NCBI GenBank assembly: GCA_963729875.1 | Contig: CAVSPR010000006.1 | Location: 124,001 to 188,000, forward strand | DNA length: 64,000 nt | From: DATBSL01 sp963729875 | Lineage (GTDB): Bacteria; Acidobacteriota; Vicinamibacteria; Fen-336 | Direction of reading: 5' to 3' | Part shown: positions 8,412 to 18,601 of the stretch, one piece after another | Position numbering within the stretch: position 1 is the first letter of the stretch | How the letters are laid out: every line of letters begins with the position of its first letter | Notes under the pieces: generated by a model | Told to the model about the DNA's origin: nothing | The model's database searches: none | What the model saw: the letters and a program-made list of their open reading frames with translations, nothing else | Translations under genes and position numbers: made by a program

Positions 8412-8822
8412 CTAACGGGACATCGCGGCGTCCACCATCGCGTGCTCGCGCTTCTCGTGCTCGCCGAGGAACCGGACGAGCTGCGCCGCCTCGTCGAGGA
8501 GCGCGTCGTGCGGGGAGCCCGCGGCCTTCCGGGCGCGGTCCCGCATGTCGCGCAGGGCCGCGGCGATGCGGAAGTGCTCGTCGACGAGGGTGGCAAGGGG
8601 CACCCGGAACTCCGGGACGCAGACCCCGAGGGCGTCGTAGAGCCCCCCCGGCTTCTCCTCCGCGTTGAAGTGCCCGGTGAGGGCGGTGTGCATCTCCTCC
8701 AGCACCGGGAGAAGGGCGTCGAGGTCCTTCGCCCCCCCCAGGCGGTCGAGGAGCCCGTGGAGCCGGCGGTGGTCCTCGCGCAGCTCCTCGTTGGCGTGGG
8801 CGACGGTCGCGGTCGCGGTCAT
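8412..8822 (-). CDS. Hemerythrin-like HHE domain protein
   Basis: A 136-residue helical protein with the HHE cation-binding pattern: EDHRRLHGLLDRL (His near 18 and 22), GHFNAEEKPGG (His 51, Glu 55-56), LVDEHFRIAAALRDM (His ~83) and FLGEHEKREHAMVDAAM (His 122 and 127). Proteins of this class bind a di-iron site and sense or buffer O2, NO or oxidants. It starts 23 bases after the isocitrate lyase stop and 11 bases before the NosR-like gene. The grouping suggests a link between oxygen or NO status and use of the glyoxylate bypass, but this is inference. Confidence 0.83.
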   Translation of the reverse strand: MTATATVAHANEELREDHRRLHGLLDRLGGAKDLDALLPVLEEMHTALTGHFNAEEKPGGLYDALGVCVPEFRVPLATLVDEHFRIAAALRDMRDRARKAAGSPHDALLDEAAQLVRFLGEHEKREHAMVDAAMSR

Positions 8823-8845
8823 GTCTGCCTCCCTGCGCGGTGCGC

Positions 8846-10132
<1,287 letters not shown>

Positions 10133-10148
10133 GTGTGCCTCCTGCTGG

Positions 10149-11774
10149 TTACCGGCCCACGCTGCCGAAGAGCGCGACGAGCTCGTCGTAGGCGGGCAGC
10201 GTGAGGAACTCGTTGAAGGTCTCGGACGTCGACATCCGCTCGAAGAGGCTGCGCGCCTCGGCGAACCGACCGGCATCGTAGCGCTCCTCGCCGAGCGTCG
10301 CGCGCAGCTTGCCGAGCTCGTCGTCCACGACGCGCCGGAACCGCTCGGCGGTCAGGGGCTGGCCGTCGTCGAGGTGCGCGCGGTGGTGGACCCACTGCCA
10401 CACCTGGGTGCGGGAGATCTCGGCGGTGGCCGCGTCTTCCATGAGGTTGTAGAGCGGCACGCAGCCGTTCCCCTTGAGCCAGGCCTCGAGGTACTGGACG
10501 CCCACCCGGACGTTGTGGCGCAGCCCCGCCTCCGTGCGGGTTCCCTCCGGGACGCGGAGCAGGTCGGCTTCCGTCACGCTGACGTCCTCGCGCTTCACGT
10601 GGATCTGGTTCGCCGTCTTCATGTGGGCGTCGAAGATCTCGAGGGCCACCGGCACGAGGCCGGGGTGGGCCACCCACGTCCCGTCGTGACCGTCCTGAAC
10701 CTCGCGGAGCTTGTCCGCGCGCACCTTGGCGAGAGCCTCCTCGCTCGCCCCCGGGTCGTCCTTGATCGGGATCTGGGCCGCCATCCCGCCCATGGCGTGG
10801 ACCTCCCGGCGGTGGCAGGTCCTTATGAGCAGCTGCGTGTAGGCCCGCATGCACGGCTGGGTCATGGTGACCTGCGCGCGGTCCGGGATCACCCACGCGG
10901 GGTCGGCGCGCAGGGTCTTGATGAGGCTGAAGATGTAGTCCCACCGACCGCAGTTGAGGCCCGAGGAGTGCTCGCGCAGCTCCCAGAGGATCTCGTCCAT
11001 CTCGAAGGCGGCGGGGAGTGTCTCGATGAGGACGGTCGCCTTGACCGTCCCGCGGGGGAGGGAGAGCCGCTCCTGCGCGGCCACGAAGACGTCGTTCCAC
11101 AGCCGGGCCTCGAGGTGGGACTGCAGCTTGGGCAGGTAGAAGTACGGCCCGCTGCCCCGCTCGCGCAGCGCCTGCGCGTTGAGGAAGAGGTAGAGACCGA
11201 AGTCGAAGAGGAAGGCCGGGATCGGCGCCCCGTCCCGCTCGACGTGCTTCTCGGGCAGGTGCAGGCCCCGCGGCCGCACGAGGAGGACGGCCGGCTTCGG
11301 GCCGAGGCGGTACTCCTTGCCGGTCTCGGGCGCCGTGAAGGAGATCGTGCGGCGGACCGCATCCTTGAGGTGCTGGTGGCCGAGGACCACGTTCTCCCAG
11401 GTGGGGGAGTTCGAGTCCTCGAAGTCGGCCATGAAGACGCTCGCCCCGGAGTTCAGCGCGTTGATGACCATCTTCCGGTCGACGGGGCCGGTGATCTCGA
11501 CCCTGCGGTCCTGCAGGTCGGGCGGCAGGGGGGCCACCGTCCAGCTCGACTCGCGCACGGAGCGCGTCTCGGGCAGGAAGTGCGGCCGCTCCCCGGCGTC
11601 GAAGCGCCGCTGGCGCTCGCGGCGGCGCTCGAGCAGCTCCTCGCGGCGGGGGGCGAAGTCGCGGACGAGCCCGGCGACGAAGTCGAGCGCGTCGGGGGTG
11701 AGGACGGCCTCGTACTCGGGGCCCAGGGGGCCCCTCACGTGGAGCGCCCCGGCGGCGCGGGAGGTGACACCCAT
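10149..11774 (-). CDS. aceB: Malate synthase A
   Basis: A 541-residue malate synthase A (AceB type), which condenses glyoxylate with acetyl-CoA. Family marks: FMADFEDSNSPTWENVVLGHQ, the catalytic-site Arg segment LLVRPRGLHLPEKHVE, YFYLPKLQSHLEARLWNDVF, KATVLIETLPAAFEMDEILWELREHS, GRWDYIFSLIK, and HAMGGMAAQIP. The start at ATG 11774 (MGVTSRAAG) is favoured over 11816 by AGAGGAGG eight bases upstream. First gene of the aceB-aceA-hemerythrin-NosR-like group; 195 bases upstream separate it from the divergent lipoprotein operon and hold its promoter, in which I see no confident boxes. Confidence 0.97.
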   Translation of the reverse strand: MGVTSRAAGALHVRGPLGPEYEAVLTPDALDFVAGLVRDFAPRREELLERRRERQRRFDAGERPHFLPETRSVRESSWTVAPLPPDLQDRRVEITGPVDRKMVINALNSGASVFMADFEDSNSPTWENVVLGHQHLKDAVRRTISFTAPETGKEYRLGPKPAVLLVRPRGLHLPEKHVERDGAPIPAFLFDFGLYLFLNAQALRERGSGPYFYLPKLQSHLEARLWNDVFVAAQERLSLPRGTVKATVLIETLPAAFEMDEILWELREHSSGLNCGRWDYIFSLIKTLRADPAWVIPDRAQVTMTQPCMRAYTQLLIRTCHRREVHAMGGMAAQIPIKDDPGASEEALAKVRADKLREVQDGHDGTWVAHPGLVPVALEIFDAHMKTANQIHVKREDVSVTEADLLRVPEGTRTEAGLRHNVRVGVQYLEAWLKGNGCVPLYNLMEDAATAEISRTQVWQWVHHRAHLDDGQPLTAERFRRVVDDELGKLRATLGEERYDAGRFAEARSLFERMSTSETFNEFLTLPAYDELVALFGSVGR

Positions 11775-11970
11775 CGCGCAGTCCTCCTCTTCTCGCGGTG
11801 CCCCGATTGGCGTCACGAGACGTCCTCATGGACTCTCCGGCGGCCGGCCGGAGTCAATGGAGCGAAGGGATCAGGCGCCGACCCGGCCTGGCTCGGAGGG
11901 CGGTCCTCGTTTTTCACCTTGAACGTGGCATCCTCGTTGCTAAGCTGGTAGGGTCGGAGGTTGGGGGATC

Positions 11971-13041
11971 ATGAGCGCTTCGGGGTCGCGAGGTCCGTCG
12001 TGGGCCGTCCTGGCCGGCCTCGCACTCGTGCTGGCCGGGTGCGCGACGTCTTCTTCGACCAAGAGCCCGTCCCTCCCTCAACCCCCCCAGCCGCCGTCCC
12101 CGCCCTCGGTCCCGAGCCCCACCTCGCCCTCGGCGACGAAGCCCGAGGCCAAGGGAGAGAAGCAGGGCGAGAAGGGCGCCACCCAAGGGGAAAAAGGACA
12201 GCAAGGGGAGAAAGGCGCCACGCAGGGCGAGAAGGGGCAGCAAGGCGAAAAGGGAGAGCAGGGACAGCAAGGCGGCGAGGGTCCGAAAACGGGACAGGGC
12301 GGAAAGGCGGGCGGGCAATCCCAGGCCAAGGCTGAAGGCGGGGACAAGAGTGCCACCGGTGGAGGACAGGCCGGAGCCGCCTCGGCGCCCGGGGAAGGGA
12401 CGGGTGGCGGAGGAGCGACGACACCCGACGAGCAGCGCGACGCCCTGGACGGGCAGCTCCAGACGTCGATGACCGAGTTCGACCGGATGCTCCTGAAGGA
12501 GCAGAAGGCCCTCGAGGAGAAGCAGCGCAAGGACCCGCTGCCAGACCGCAGCGGCGAGGGCTCGGGCGGCGCGGCGGCCGGCGCTGGCGGCGCGGGAGGA
12601 ACGGGGTCGGGCGGAGCGAAGGACGACCGCACGCCGGCCGAACGACGCGCGGACGCCGAAGCGGAGGCGGCCGAGAAGCAGGCGAAGGCCGGCGCGGCCG
12701 GCGAGTCCGGAAAACCCGGTGGTGAGGCCGGAAAGGCGGGCGAGCCTGGCAAGCCGGGAGACGCCGCCCCGCCCGCGGTCGACACCGCGACCGGGGGCTC
12801 CCCCGACGCCGGGCAGCTCGAGGGCGGGGCGACGGTGACCGCGCCGGTCGAGGGCGGGCCCGCCGGCCCCGGGACCGACTCGACCCCTGTCCCCCGGGAC
12901 GTGGGAGACGGGAAGGACGACGACGTCGTGGCGCGCCAGCTCCGCGAGGCGGCCATGAAGGAGAAGGACCCGGCGATCCGCGAGAAGCTGTGGGAGGAGT
13001 ACCGGGAGTACAAGAAGAGCGCCGGAAAGGGCGGGAGCTGA
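11971..13041 (+). CDS. Lipoprotein with collagen-like Gly-rich repeats
   Basis: A 356-residue predicted lipoprotein; the signal peptide ends at the lipobox LAGC (Cys 24). A Pro/Ser-rich linker (30-58) leads to a Gly-Glu-Lys-rich tract (61-101) in which the 13-residue unit GEKGATQGEKGQQ occurs twice exactly. Low-complexity Gly/Ala/Pro regions fill most of the rest, interrupted by charged helices (QRDALDGQLQTSMTEFDRMLLKEQKAL at about 155-180) and a C-terminal helical patch (VARQLREAAMKEKDPAIREKLWEEYREYKK). I recognise no enzymatic domain. It is the first gene of the kinase/FHA/VWA operon, nine bases before the next gene, and could be a surface or periplasmic scaffold. Confidence 0.8.
   Translation: MSASGSRGPSWAVLAGLALVLAGCATSSSTKSPSLPQPPQPPSPPSVPSPTSPSATKPEAKGEKQGEKGATQGEKGQQGEKGATQGEKGQQGEKGEQGQQGGEGPKTGQGGKAGGQSQAKAEGGDKSATGGGQAGAASAPGEGTGGGGATTPDEQRDALDGQLQTSMTEFDRMLLKEQKALEEKQRKDPLPDRSGEGSGGAAAGAGGAGGTGSGGAKDDRTPAERRADAEAEAAEKQAKAGAAGESGKPGGEAGKAGEPGKPGDAAPPAVDTATGGSPDAGQLEGGATVTAPVEGGPAGPGTDSTPVPRDVGDGKDDDVVARQLREAAMKEKDPAIREKLWEEYREYKKSAGKGGS
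12151..12273 (+). repeat. In-gene tandem repeat coding GEKGATQGEKGQQ units
   Basis: Codons 61-101 of the lipoprotein. Two copies of a 39-base unit (12166-12204 and 12205-12243) encode the same 13 residues but differ at synonymous positions, so the repeat is maintained at protein level and is not a fresh duplication. A partial third unit follows (GEKGEQGQQGG). The Gly periodicity is mostly every third residue with one four-residue step, so a true collagen triple helix would be imperfect. Confidence 0.85.
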
Positions 13042-13050
13042 GGTGATGCG

Positions 13051-14265
13051 ATGACGAGGGGCTTCGGATCGGCTCTGCTGGCGGCGCTGTGCCTGGTCGT
13101 GCCCGGGGCCGGCGCCGCCGCCGGGGGCGACGAGGCGCTGATCCTCGCGAAGGGCGAGATCCCCGAGGATCGCCTGATCGACGTGGCGATCGACCTCTTC
13201 TCGCCCGGGATCAACGAGGGCGACCCCTCGCCGCTCCTCAAGAAGGGCATCCGGGCCGCGGTGCGCAAGTCGGAGTCCCGCTACGTCCCGATCCACCTCC
13301 GCAACACGCTGCAGTCCAGCGGGCAGTGGGGTGCGGTCCGCGTCGTCCCCGGGGGAGCCGCGTGGGCCGAGATCCTCGTCACGGGCACGATCGCGAAGTC
13401 GAACGGCAAGGACCTCGAGGTCCGGATCACGGCGCGAGACGCGGCCGGCCGCGTCTGGGTGGAGCGCGACTACAAGCAGAAGGCGGACACCACCGCCTAC
13501 GCGAAGGACCGGCCCGTCGACGGCCGGGACCCCTTCCAGGGGCTCTACAACCGGGTCGCGAACGACCTGGTGCAGGCGCGCGACAAGCGCAAGCCGGCGG
13601 AGCTCACGGCGGCGAAGGAAGTGGCGCGCCTGCGCTTCGCCGCGAGCATGGCCCCCGATCCCTACGCGGCCTACGTGGCCACCGACAAGAAGGGCCGCAG
13701 CCGCGTGGAGCGGCTCCCGGCCCAGGACGACCCGGTGATGGCCCGCATCACGGCGATCCGGGACCGCGACCAGATGTTCGTGGACACCCTCAACGAGTAC
13801 TACGCCGACTTCTACGCCCGCATGGACAAGCCGTACGACGACTGGCGGGCCTACAGCTACACGGAGCAGGTCGCGCTCGACTCGATCAACCGCGCCTCGA
13901 CGCTCAAGAAGATCCTGGGGGGCATCGCGATCCTGGGGGGCATCCTGATGGACCCGCAGAACGACCATGGCGTCAAGGACATCCTGATCCTCGGGGGCAT
14001 CGCCGCGGTCCAGGCCGGCTTCGAGGACGGCAAGGAGGGCGGGATCCACAAGGCCGCCCTCACCGAGCTCGCGGACTCGTTCGAGGGCGAAGTGACGCCT
14101 CTCCTGGTGGACGTGGACGGCAAGGTGGTGCAGCTCACCGGCTCGGCGGAAACGCAGTTCGCCCAGTGGCGCCAGCTGCTGAAGGACATCGTGGCCACGG
14201 ACGCCCCCCTGCCCGCGGACATCAACCTCGTCCCGATGGCGCCCGCGGAGACCGTGCAGCCCTGA
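13051..14265 (+). CDS. Exported protein of unknown function
   Basis: A 404-residue protein with a signal peptide (residues 1-24, GAGAAAGG at the cleavage region). The sequence GDPSPLLKKGIRAAVRKSESRYVPIHLRNTL, then GAVRVVPGGAAWAEILVTGTIAKSNGKDLEVRITARDAAGRVW, suggests a periplasmic alpha/beta domain such as those that assemble envelope complexes, but no named family is certain. A Gly-rich hydrophobic hairpin ILGGIAILGGILMD/ILILGGIAAVQAG (about 290-325) may insert into a membrane. It lies between the lipoprotein and the kinase, nine and 16 bases from them, and is expected to act with that operon. Confidence 0.75.
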   Translation: MTRGFGSALLAALCLVVPGAGAAAGGDEALILAKGEIPEDRLIDVAIDLFSPGINEGDPSPLLKKGIRAAVRKSESRYVPIHLRNTLQSSGQWGAVRVVPGGAAWAEILVTGTIAKSNGKDLEVRITARDAAGRVWVERDYKQKADTTAYAKDRPVDGRDPFQGLYNRVANDLVQARDKRKPAELTAAKEVARLRFAASMAPDPYAAYVATDKKGRSRVERLPAQDDPVMARITAIRDRDQMFVDTLNEYYADFYARMDKPYDDWRAYSYTEQVALDSINRASTLKKILGGIAILGGILMDPQNDHGVKDILILGGIAAVQAGFEDGKEGGIHKAALTELADSFEGEVTPLLVDVDGKVVQLTGSAETQFAQWRQLLKDIVATDAPLPADINLVPMAPAETVQP

Positions 14266-14281
14266 GGACACCCGGCTCCCG

Positions 14282-16097
14282 ATGAGCGTCCCCGAGCCCG
14301 GGCTCGAGATCCTTCCGGGACTGACCCTCCTCCGACCCCTCGGCCGGGGGGGCATGGGGGAGGCGTGGCTCGCCCACGACGCCGGGCGGGGCGAGGACGT
14401 GGTGGCCAAGGTGCTGCCCGCGGACGCGTCGCCGGACCGGGTCGCGCTGCTGCGGCGCGAGGCCCGCCTCGTGCGCAAGCTGCAGCACCCGCGCATCGTC
14501 CCCGTCTACGGCTTCCGCAGCGGGGAGGCGGCGAGCGCCGTCACGCTGCGCCACATGCGAGGCGGGGACGCCTCGCGCCGGCGGGGCGCGACACCACTCG
14601 AGGTGGTCCGGCTGGGCCGGGACGTGGCCGACGCCCTCGAGTACCTGCACGGCCTCGGCGTCGTGCACCGCGACGTGAAGCCGTCGAACGTCCTCCTCGA
14701 CGAGGAGGGGCGCGCCCACCTCGCCGACTTCGGCATCGCCGCCGTGCTCGAAGGGGGCGAGGAGGACGGCGTGGTGCTGCGGGGAGGGGGATCCCGCGCC
14801 AGCATGAGCCCCCAGCAGAGGGCGGGTGCTTCGCCGGCGCCCGCGGACGACCTGTACGCCCTCGGCGCGCTGCTGTACGAGCTGCTGTCCGGCCGCCCGC
14901 CGTTCCCGGCAGAGGCGACCGACGCGGAGTTCCTCGCGCGCGACCCGCCGCCCGTGGCGTCGCCCTTTCCCGTGCCGGAGTCGCTCCGTGCCCTGGTGGC
15001 CGCGCTCCTGGCCCGGTCGCCGGAGGGCCGCCCGCCGTCCGCCGGGGCCGTGAAGGAAGCGCTCGACGCGATCGGGTCGCAGCTCGACCGGTCGCCGGCG
15101 GCGCCCGTCCGCCCGCCGGTCGCGCTTCACCCTCCGCCTCGCGCGAGCGAAGGGGGCATCTCCGCGCGCGGGCTCGAGAACCGCCTGGAGCGCCTGCGGT
15201 CCCGTCCCCGGACCGGTCTGTTGCCGGGCCAGGTGACGCTTCTGATTGGCCTCGCCGTGGCCGCTCTCGTGACCGTCGTGTGGCTGCCCCGCTGGGCCCA
15301 GGCGCCGACGGCGCCGCCACCCGCGGCGACGCCGTCGGTCGCGCGAGCCGCCCGTCGCGCCTGCGCCGGCGGTCACGCCCGCCCCGGCCGAGGCCGCGCC
15401 GGACCCGCCCGCCGAATCTCCCGCGGTCGCGGCGCCGGTCCCGTCGCGTCCGACCCCGGCCCCGCGCGTGCCGCCCGCGAGTCTCCTGGCGTCGGCCCCG
15501 GCGGTGGCTCCCGTACCCCCGCCCCTGCCCACGCCGGACCGGCAGGCCGAGACGCAGGCCCTCGCCGGCCACCGCGAGTCGGGCCGCGCCCTCGAGGAGA
15601 AGGAAGAGTGGCGGGGCGCCCTCGCCGAGTACGAGGCGGCCCTGGCGGTGGACCCGTTCGTCGCGTTCGCGGTGGAGGGCAAGGCGCGCGCGGCGGCCCG
15701 CGCCGCTCTCGCGGAGGCGCTCGCATTCCACGTCGCGAACCCGCACCGGCTCGCGACCGAGGCCGTGGGCCGAGAGGCGGCGGTGCTTCTCGAGCGGGCG
15801 CGCGACGTCGAGGCGCCGGGGCCGCGCCACCGCGCGCAGGTCGCCGCCCTGGAGGGTGCGCTCGCCCGGGCCCGCGTGCCCGTCGCGGTCGTCCTCGAGT
15901 CGGATGGTCTGACCGAGATCGTGCTGAGCCGGATCGGCCGGCTCGGCACGCTGACGCGCCGCACCGTCGAGCTGCGGCCGGGGACGTACACGATCGTGGG
16001 CTCGAGGCGCGGCTATCGTGACGTGCGGCGTCAGCTCACCGTGGCACCGGGCGGCCCCGCTCCCGTCGTGAGCGTCCGCTGCGAGGAGGCCATCTGA
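14282..16097 (+). CDS. Ser/Thr protein kinase with membrane anchor and PEGA-like tail, frameshifted
   Basis: The first reading frame gives a complete kinase domain: glycine loop GRGGMG (21-26), VVAKVLP with Lys 43, Glu 60, HRDVKPSNVLL (129-139), DFG 149-151. The usual APE is replaced by SMSPQQRAG. A membrane helix is at 318-336. Near 15,335-15,350 the frame breaks: coding signal moves to the next frame, giving a Pro/Ala-rich linker (REPPVAPAPAVTPAPAEAAP), a helical region (QALAGHRESGRALEEKEEW) and a PEGA-like end (TVELRPGTYTIVGSRRGYRDVRRQLTV) that stops at 16097. The first frame itself runs on to 16021 as noise. One extra base explains everything, so a single gene is likely. It would phosphorylate FHA-binding partners encoded next to it. 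Confidence 0.83.
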
Positions 16098-18358
16098 GCA
16101 CCGTTCGCGTCGAGGAAAGCGGGCACGCCCGGGACCTCGGGCCCACCGAGTTTCCCGTCCCGCTCGGTGGTCCCGGCTCGGTCGTCCCGGTGGCTTCGAG
16201 CGCGGGTCCCCTCGCGTGGCTCGGCCTCGCGGACGGAGACGTCTTCGTCCAGCCGACGCCGGGAAGCGCCGTCCAGTGCAACGGCATCCGCCTCTCCGCC
16301 TCGCACTGGCTCCGCGACGGGGACGTCCTGCGGCTGGGGCCCACCCGCGTGGAGGTCCGGCTCACCGGCGACGTGCTGCGCCTCGTCGTCGAGACGCTCA
16401 CGGAGACGAACCCGACCGAGCCCCCCGTCGTCCTCGTGCCGCCGCCGCGGGACGAGCGCCTGCGGGCGGACGAAGGGCCCGGCCCGACGATCACGCCGAT
16501 CGGCTACACGCCGCGGCCGGTCGGCAGGAAGGCCGCGTCCCGGCGGCGCGTGAGCCTCGGACGCCTCGCGCTCGTCGCCCTGCTGGTCGTCGCCGGCGTG
16601 GCCGTCGCCCTGCTCTCCCGGGTGGCGGCGGTGGGGGTCGCGGTCGAGCCAACCCCCGAGACGGTTGCCTTGCGCGGCCGCTGGCCCGCGCTTCGCCTGG
16701 GCTCCCGCTTCCTGGCCTTCCCGGGCCCGTACACGCTCGTGGCGGAGAAGGCCGGCTACCGGCGGCTCGAGGCGGCGGTCGAGGTGACGGGCGAGCCGGG
16801 GCAGACCCTGCGGCAAGCCCTCGTGCCACTGCCCGGTCGGCTGACCGTGGACACGGGCGGAGTTGCCGGCGCGGAAGTGGCGATCGACGAGGCCGTGAGA
16901 GGGAGCACCCCGCTCGCCGCGCTCGAAGTGGAGGCGGGGGAGCGCGAGGTCCGGGTGCGCGCCCCGGGCTACGAGGAGTACCGCTCGCGCGTCGCGGTCG
17001 AGGGCCGTGGCGTCGAGCAAACGCTCGCGGTCGCGCTCGTCGCCCTTCCCACCCCCGAGGTCAGGCCGACCCCGGCGCCGCCGCCCGCCCCGGGGGTCCT
17101 CGTGGTGACGAGCGAACCGGCGGGAGCCCGCGTGAGCGTTGACGGCGCCGACATCGGCGAGACGCCCCTCGAGGTCCGGCTCGAGGCGGGGAAGCCGCAC
17201 GCCGTGCGCGTCGCCAAGCCGGGCCACGACGACGCGGAGCTCACCGTGCAGCTGCGCGCCGGGGTGAGGCACGAGGAGGCGGTACGGCTGCAGCCGCAGC
17301 TCGGAGAGGTCCGCTTCGCCGCGCGCCCGCCCGACGCGGAGCTCCTGGTGAACGGGGAGCCGAGGGGCCGCGCCGACCAGACGCTCCGTCTCCTCGCCGT
17401 GCCGCACGAGATCGAGATCCGCCGCGAGGGCTACGAGGCCGTGAAGCAGGTGGTCACGCCGCGGCCGGGGTTCCCGCAGACGGTGAGCGTCGCCCTCAAG
17501 AGCCAGGCCCAGGTCCGCGAGGAGAAGACGCCCCGCGTGGCGCGCTCGCCGGAGGGCCACGAGCTGCGGCTCGTCGACGGCGGGGCATTCAAGCTGGGCG
17601 CGTCCCGGCGCGAGCCGGGGCGGCGGGCGAACGAGCCGCTGCGCGACGTCGTCCTCGCCCGCCCGTTCTACGTGGCGACGCGCGAGGTCTCGAACCTGCA
17701 GTTCCGCCGCTTCGAGGCGAGCCACTCGTCCGGGCGGGTGGGAGCGGAGAGCCTCGACGTGGACGACCAGCCGGTGGTGCGCGTGAGCTGGCAGCAGGCC
17801 GCCGCCTACTGCAACTGGCTGAGCCAGCGCGAGGGCCTGCCGCCCGCCTACGTCCAGAGGGACGGCCGCCTTGCGCCGGCGGTGCCAGCGACGACGGGCT
17901 ACCGGCTGCCGACGGAGGCGGAGTGGGAGAGGGTGGCCCGCTACCCCGACACCCGCTCGGCGCTCAAGTACCCGTGGGGGCAGGCGCTCCCCGTGCCCCC
18001 GGGAGCCGGGAACTACGCCGACGCGAAGGCGAAGGGCCTGGTGGCGCTGGTGCTCGACGGCTACGACGACGGCTACGCGACGACGGCGCCCGTGCAGGGC
18101 TTCCCCGCGAACCCCCTCGGCTTCCTGAACCTGGGGGGCAACGTCGCGGAGTGGGCGCACGACCTGTACACGATCACGCCCTCGGTCGAGGGCCAGCCCG
18201 CGCGCGACCCGGTGGGGCCGGCGGAGGGCGAGTACCATGTCATCCGCGGCGCGTCGTGGATGCACGCCACGGTGACGGAGCTGCGCCTGAGCTACCGGGA
18301 CTACGGCAAGGACCCGCGACCGGACGTGGGCTTCCGCGTCGCGCGCTACGCCGAGTGA
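16094..18358 (+). CDS. FHA-like, PEGA-repeat and SUMF1 (formylglycine-type) membrane protein
   Basis: About 754 residues. N-terminal FHA-like domain (GDVFVQPTPG, CNGIRLSASHWLRDGDVLRLG), one membrane helix (about 157-174), three PEGA-type beta repeats (for example LVVTSEPAGARVSVDGADIG), then a SUMF1/FGE-like C-terminal third: VDGGAFKLGASRREPGRRANE, FYVATREVSNLQF, GYRLPTEAEWERVARY, LNLGGNVAEWAHDL, VIRGASWMHA. SUMF1-like domains often lack sulfatase-activating cysteines and serve as binding modules; I see no reactive Cys pair here. The start is unusual: the fold begins upstream of the first GTG (16190), and a CTG at 16094 follows GAGGAGG by four bases and overlaps the kinase stop (CTGA). A gene caller would use 16190. 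Confidence 0.82.
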   Translation: MSTVRVEESGHARDLGPTEFPVPLGGPGSVVPVASSAGPLAWLGLADGDVFVQPTPGSAVQCNGIRLSASHWLRDGDVLRLGPTRVEVRLTGDVLRLVVETLTETNPTEPPVVLVPPPRDERLRADEGPGPTITPIGYTPRPVGRKAASRRRVSLGRLALVALLVVAGVAVALLSRVAAVGVAVEPTPETVALRGRWPALRLGSRFLAFPGPYTLVAEKAGYRRLEAAVEVTGEPGQTLRQALVPLPGRLTVDTGGVAGAEVAIDEAVRGSTPLAALEVEAGEREVRVRAPGYEEYRSRVAVEGRGVEQTLAVALVALPTPEVRPTPAPPPAPGVLVVTSEPAGARVSVDGADIGETPLEVRLEAGKPHAVRVAKPGHDDAELTVQLRAGVRHEEAVRLQPQLGEVRFAARPPDAELLVNGEPRGRADQTLRLLAVPHEIEIRREGYEAVKQVVTPRPGFPQTVSVALKSQAQVREEKTPRVARSPEGHELRLVDGGAFKLGASRREPGRRANEPLRDVVLARPFYVATREVSNLQFRRFEASHSSGRVGAESLDVDDQPVVRVSWQQAAAYCNWLSQREGLPPAYVQRDGRLAPAVPATTGYRLPTEAEWERVARYPDTRSALKYPWGQALPVPPGAGNYADAKAKGLVALVLDGYDDGYATTAPVQGFPANPLGFLNLGGNVAEWAHDLYTITPSVEGQPARDPVGPAEGEYHVIRGASWMHATVTELRLSYRDYGKDPRPDVGFRVARYAE

Positions 18359-18375
18359 ACTTGGGAGGTGGACCG

Positions 18376-18591
18376 ATGAGGAGTCTCGTCCGAGCGCTCC
18401 TGCTGGGCCTCGCCGCGGTGGCGGCGGCCGCCGTCGCCGGCGACCAGGCGGCGCCACAGGTCCCGCCCCCGCCCGTGGCGCCGGGCCCCGCGGCGACGCC
18501 CGCCCCCGCTCCCCAGGGCGACGTCGAGGACTTCGTCCCTTCCGAGAAGGTGAGCGCGGACGACGCGGTCGCCTTTCCGGTGGACATCTAG
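18376..18591 (+). CDS. Small exported protein with conserved C-terminal motif
   Basis: A 71-residue protein. A signal peptide (residues 1-22, LLLGLAAVAAAAVA) is followed by a Pro/Ala spacer and the tail FVPSEKVSADDAVAFPVDI. This tail recalls short proteins that accompany MotA/ExbB-type channel genes in other proteobacterial-like operons, but that is from memory and not verified. GGAGG lies nine bases before the ATG. Being made right before the channel protein, ten bases away, it may be a periplasmic partner of it. Function is unknown. Confidence 0.75.
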   Translation: MRSLVRALLLGLAAVAAAAVAGDQAAPQVPPPPVAPGPAATPAPAPQGDVEDFVPSEKVSADDAVAFPVDI

Positions 18592-18601
18592 GAGAAAGCG
18601 C

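Noticed and set aside
12151..12273. CRISPR or intergenic repeat array
   Set aside because: The repeats are in frame in a lipoprotein gene and vary at synonymous positions, with no spacers.
15335..15350. Programmed ribosomal frameshift in the kinase
   Set aside because: No slippery heptamer or following hairpin was seen, and other genes in the window show the same kind of extra base.
15468..16097. Reading this as a separate gene after the kinase
   Set aside because: It begins within a Pro/Ala linker that continues from the kinase frame; no ribosome site; a single-base shift joins them.
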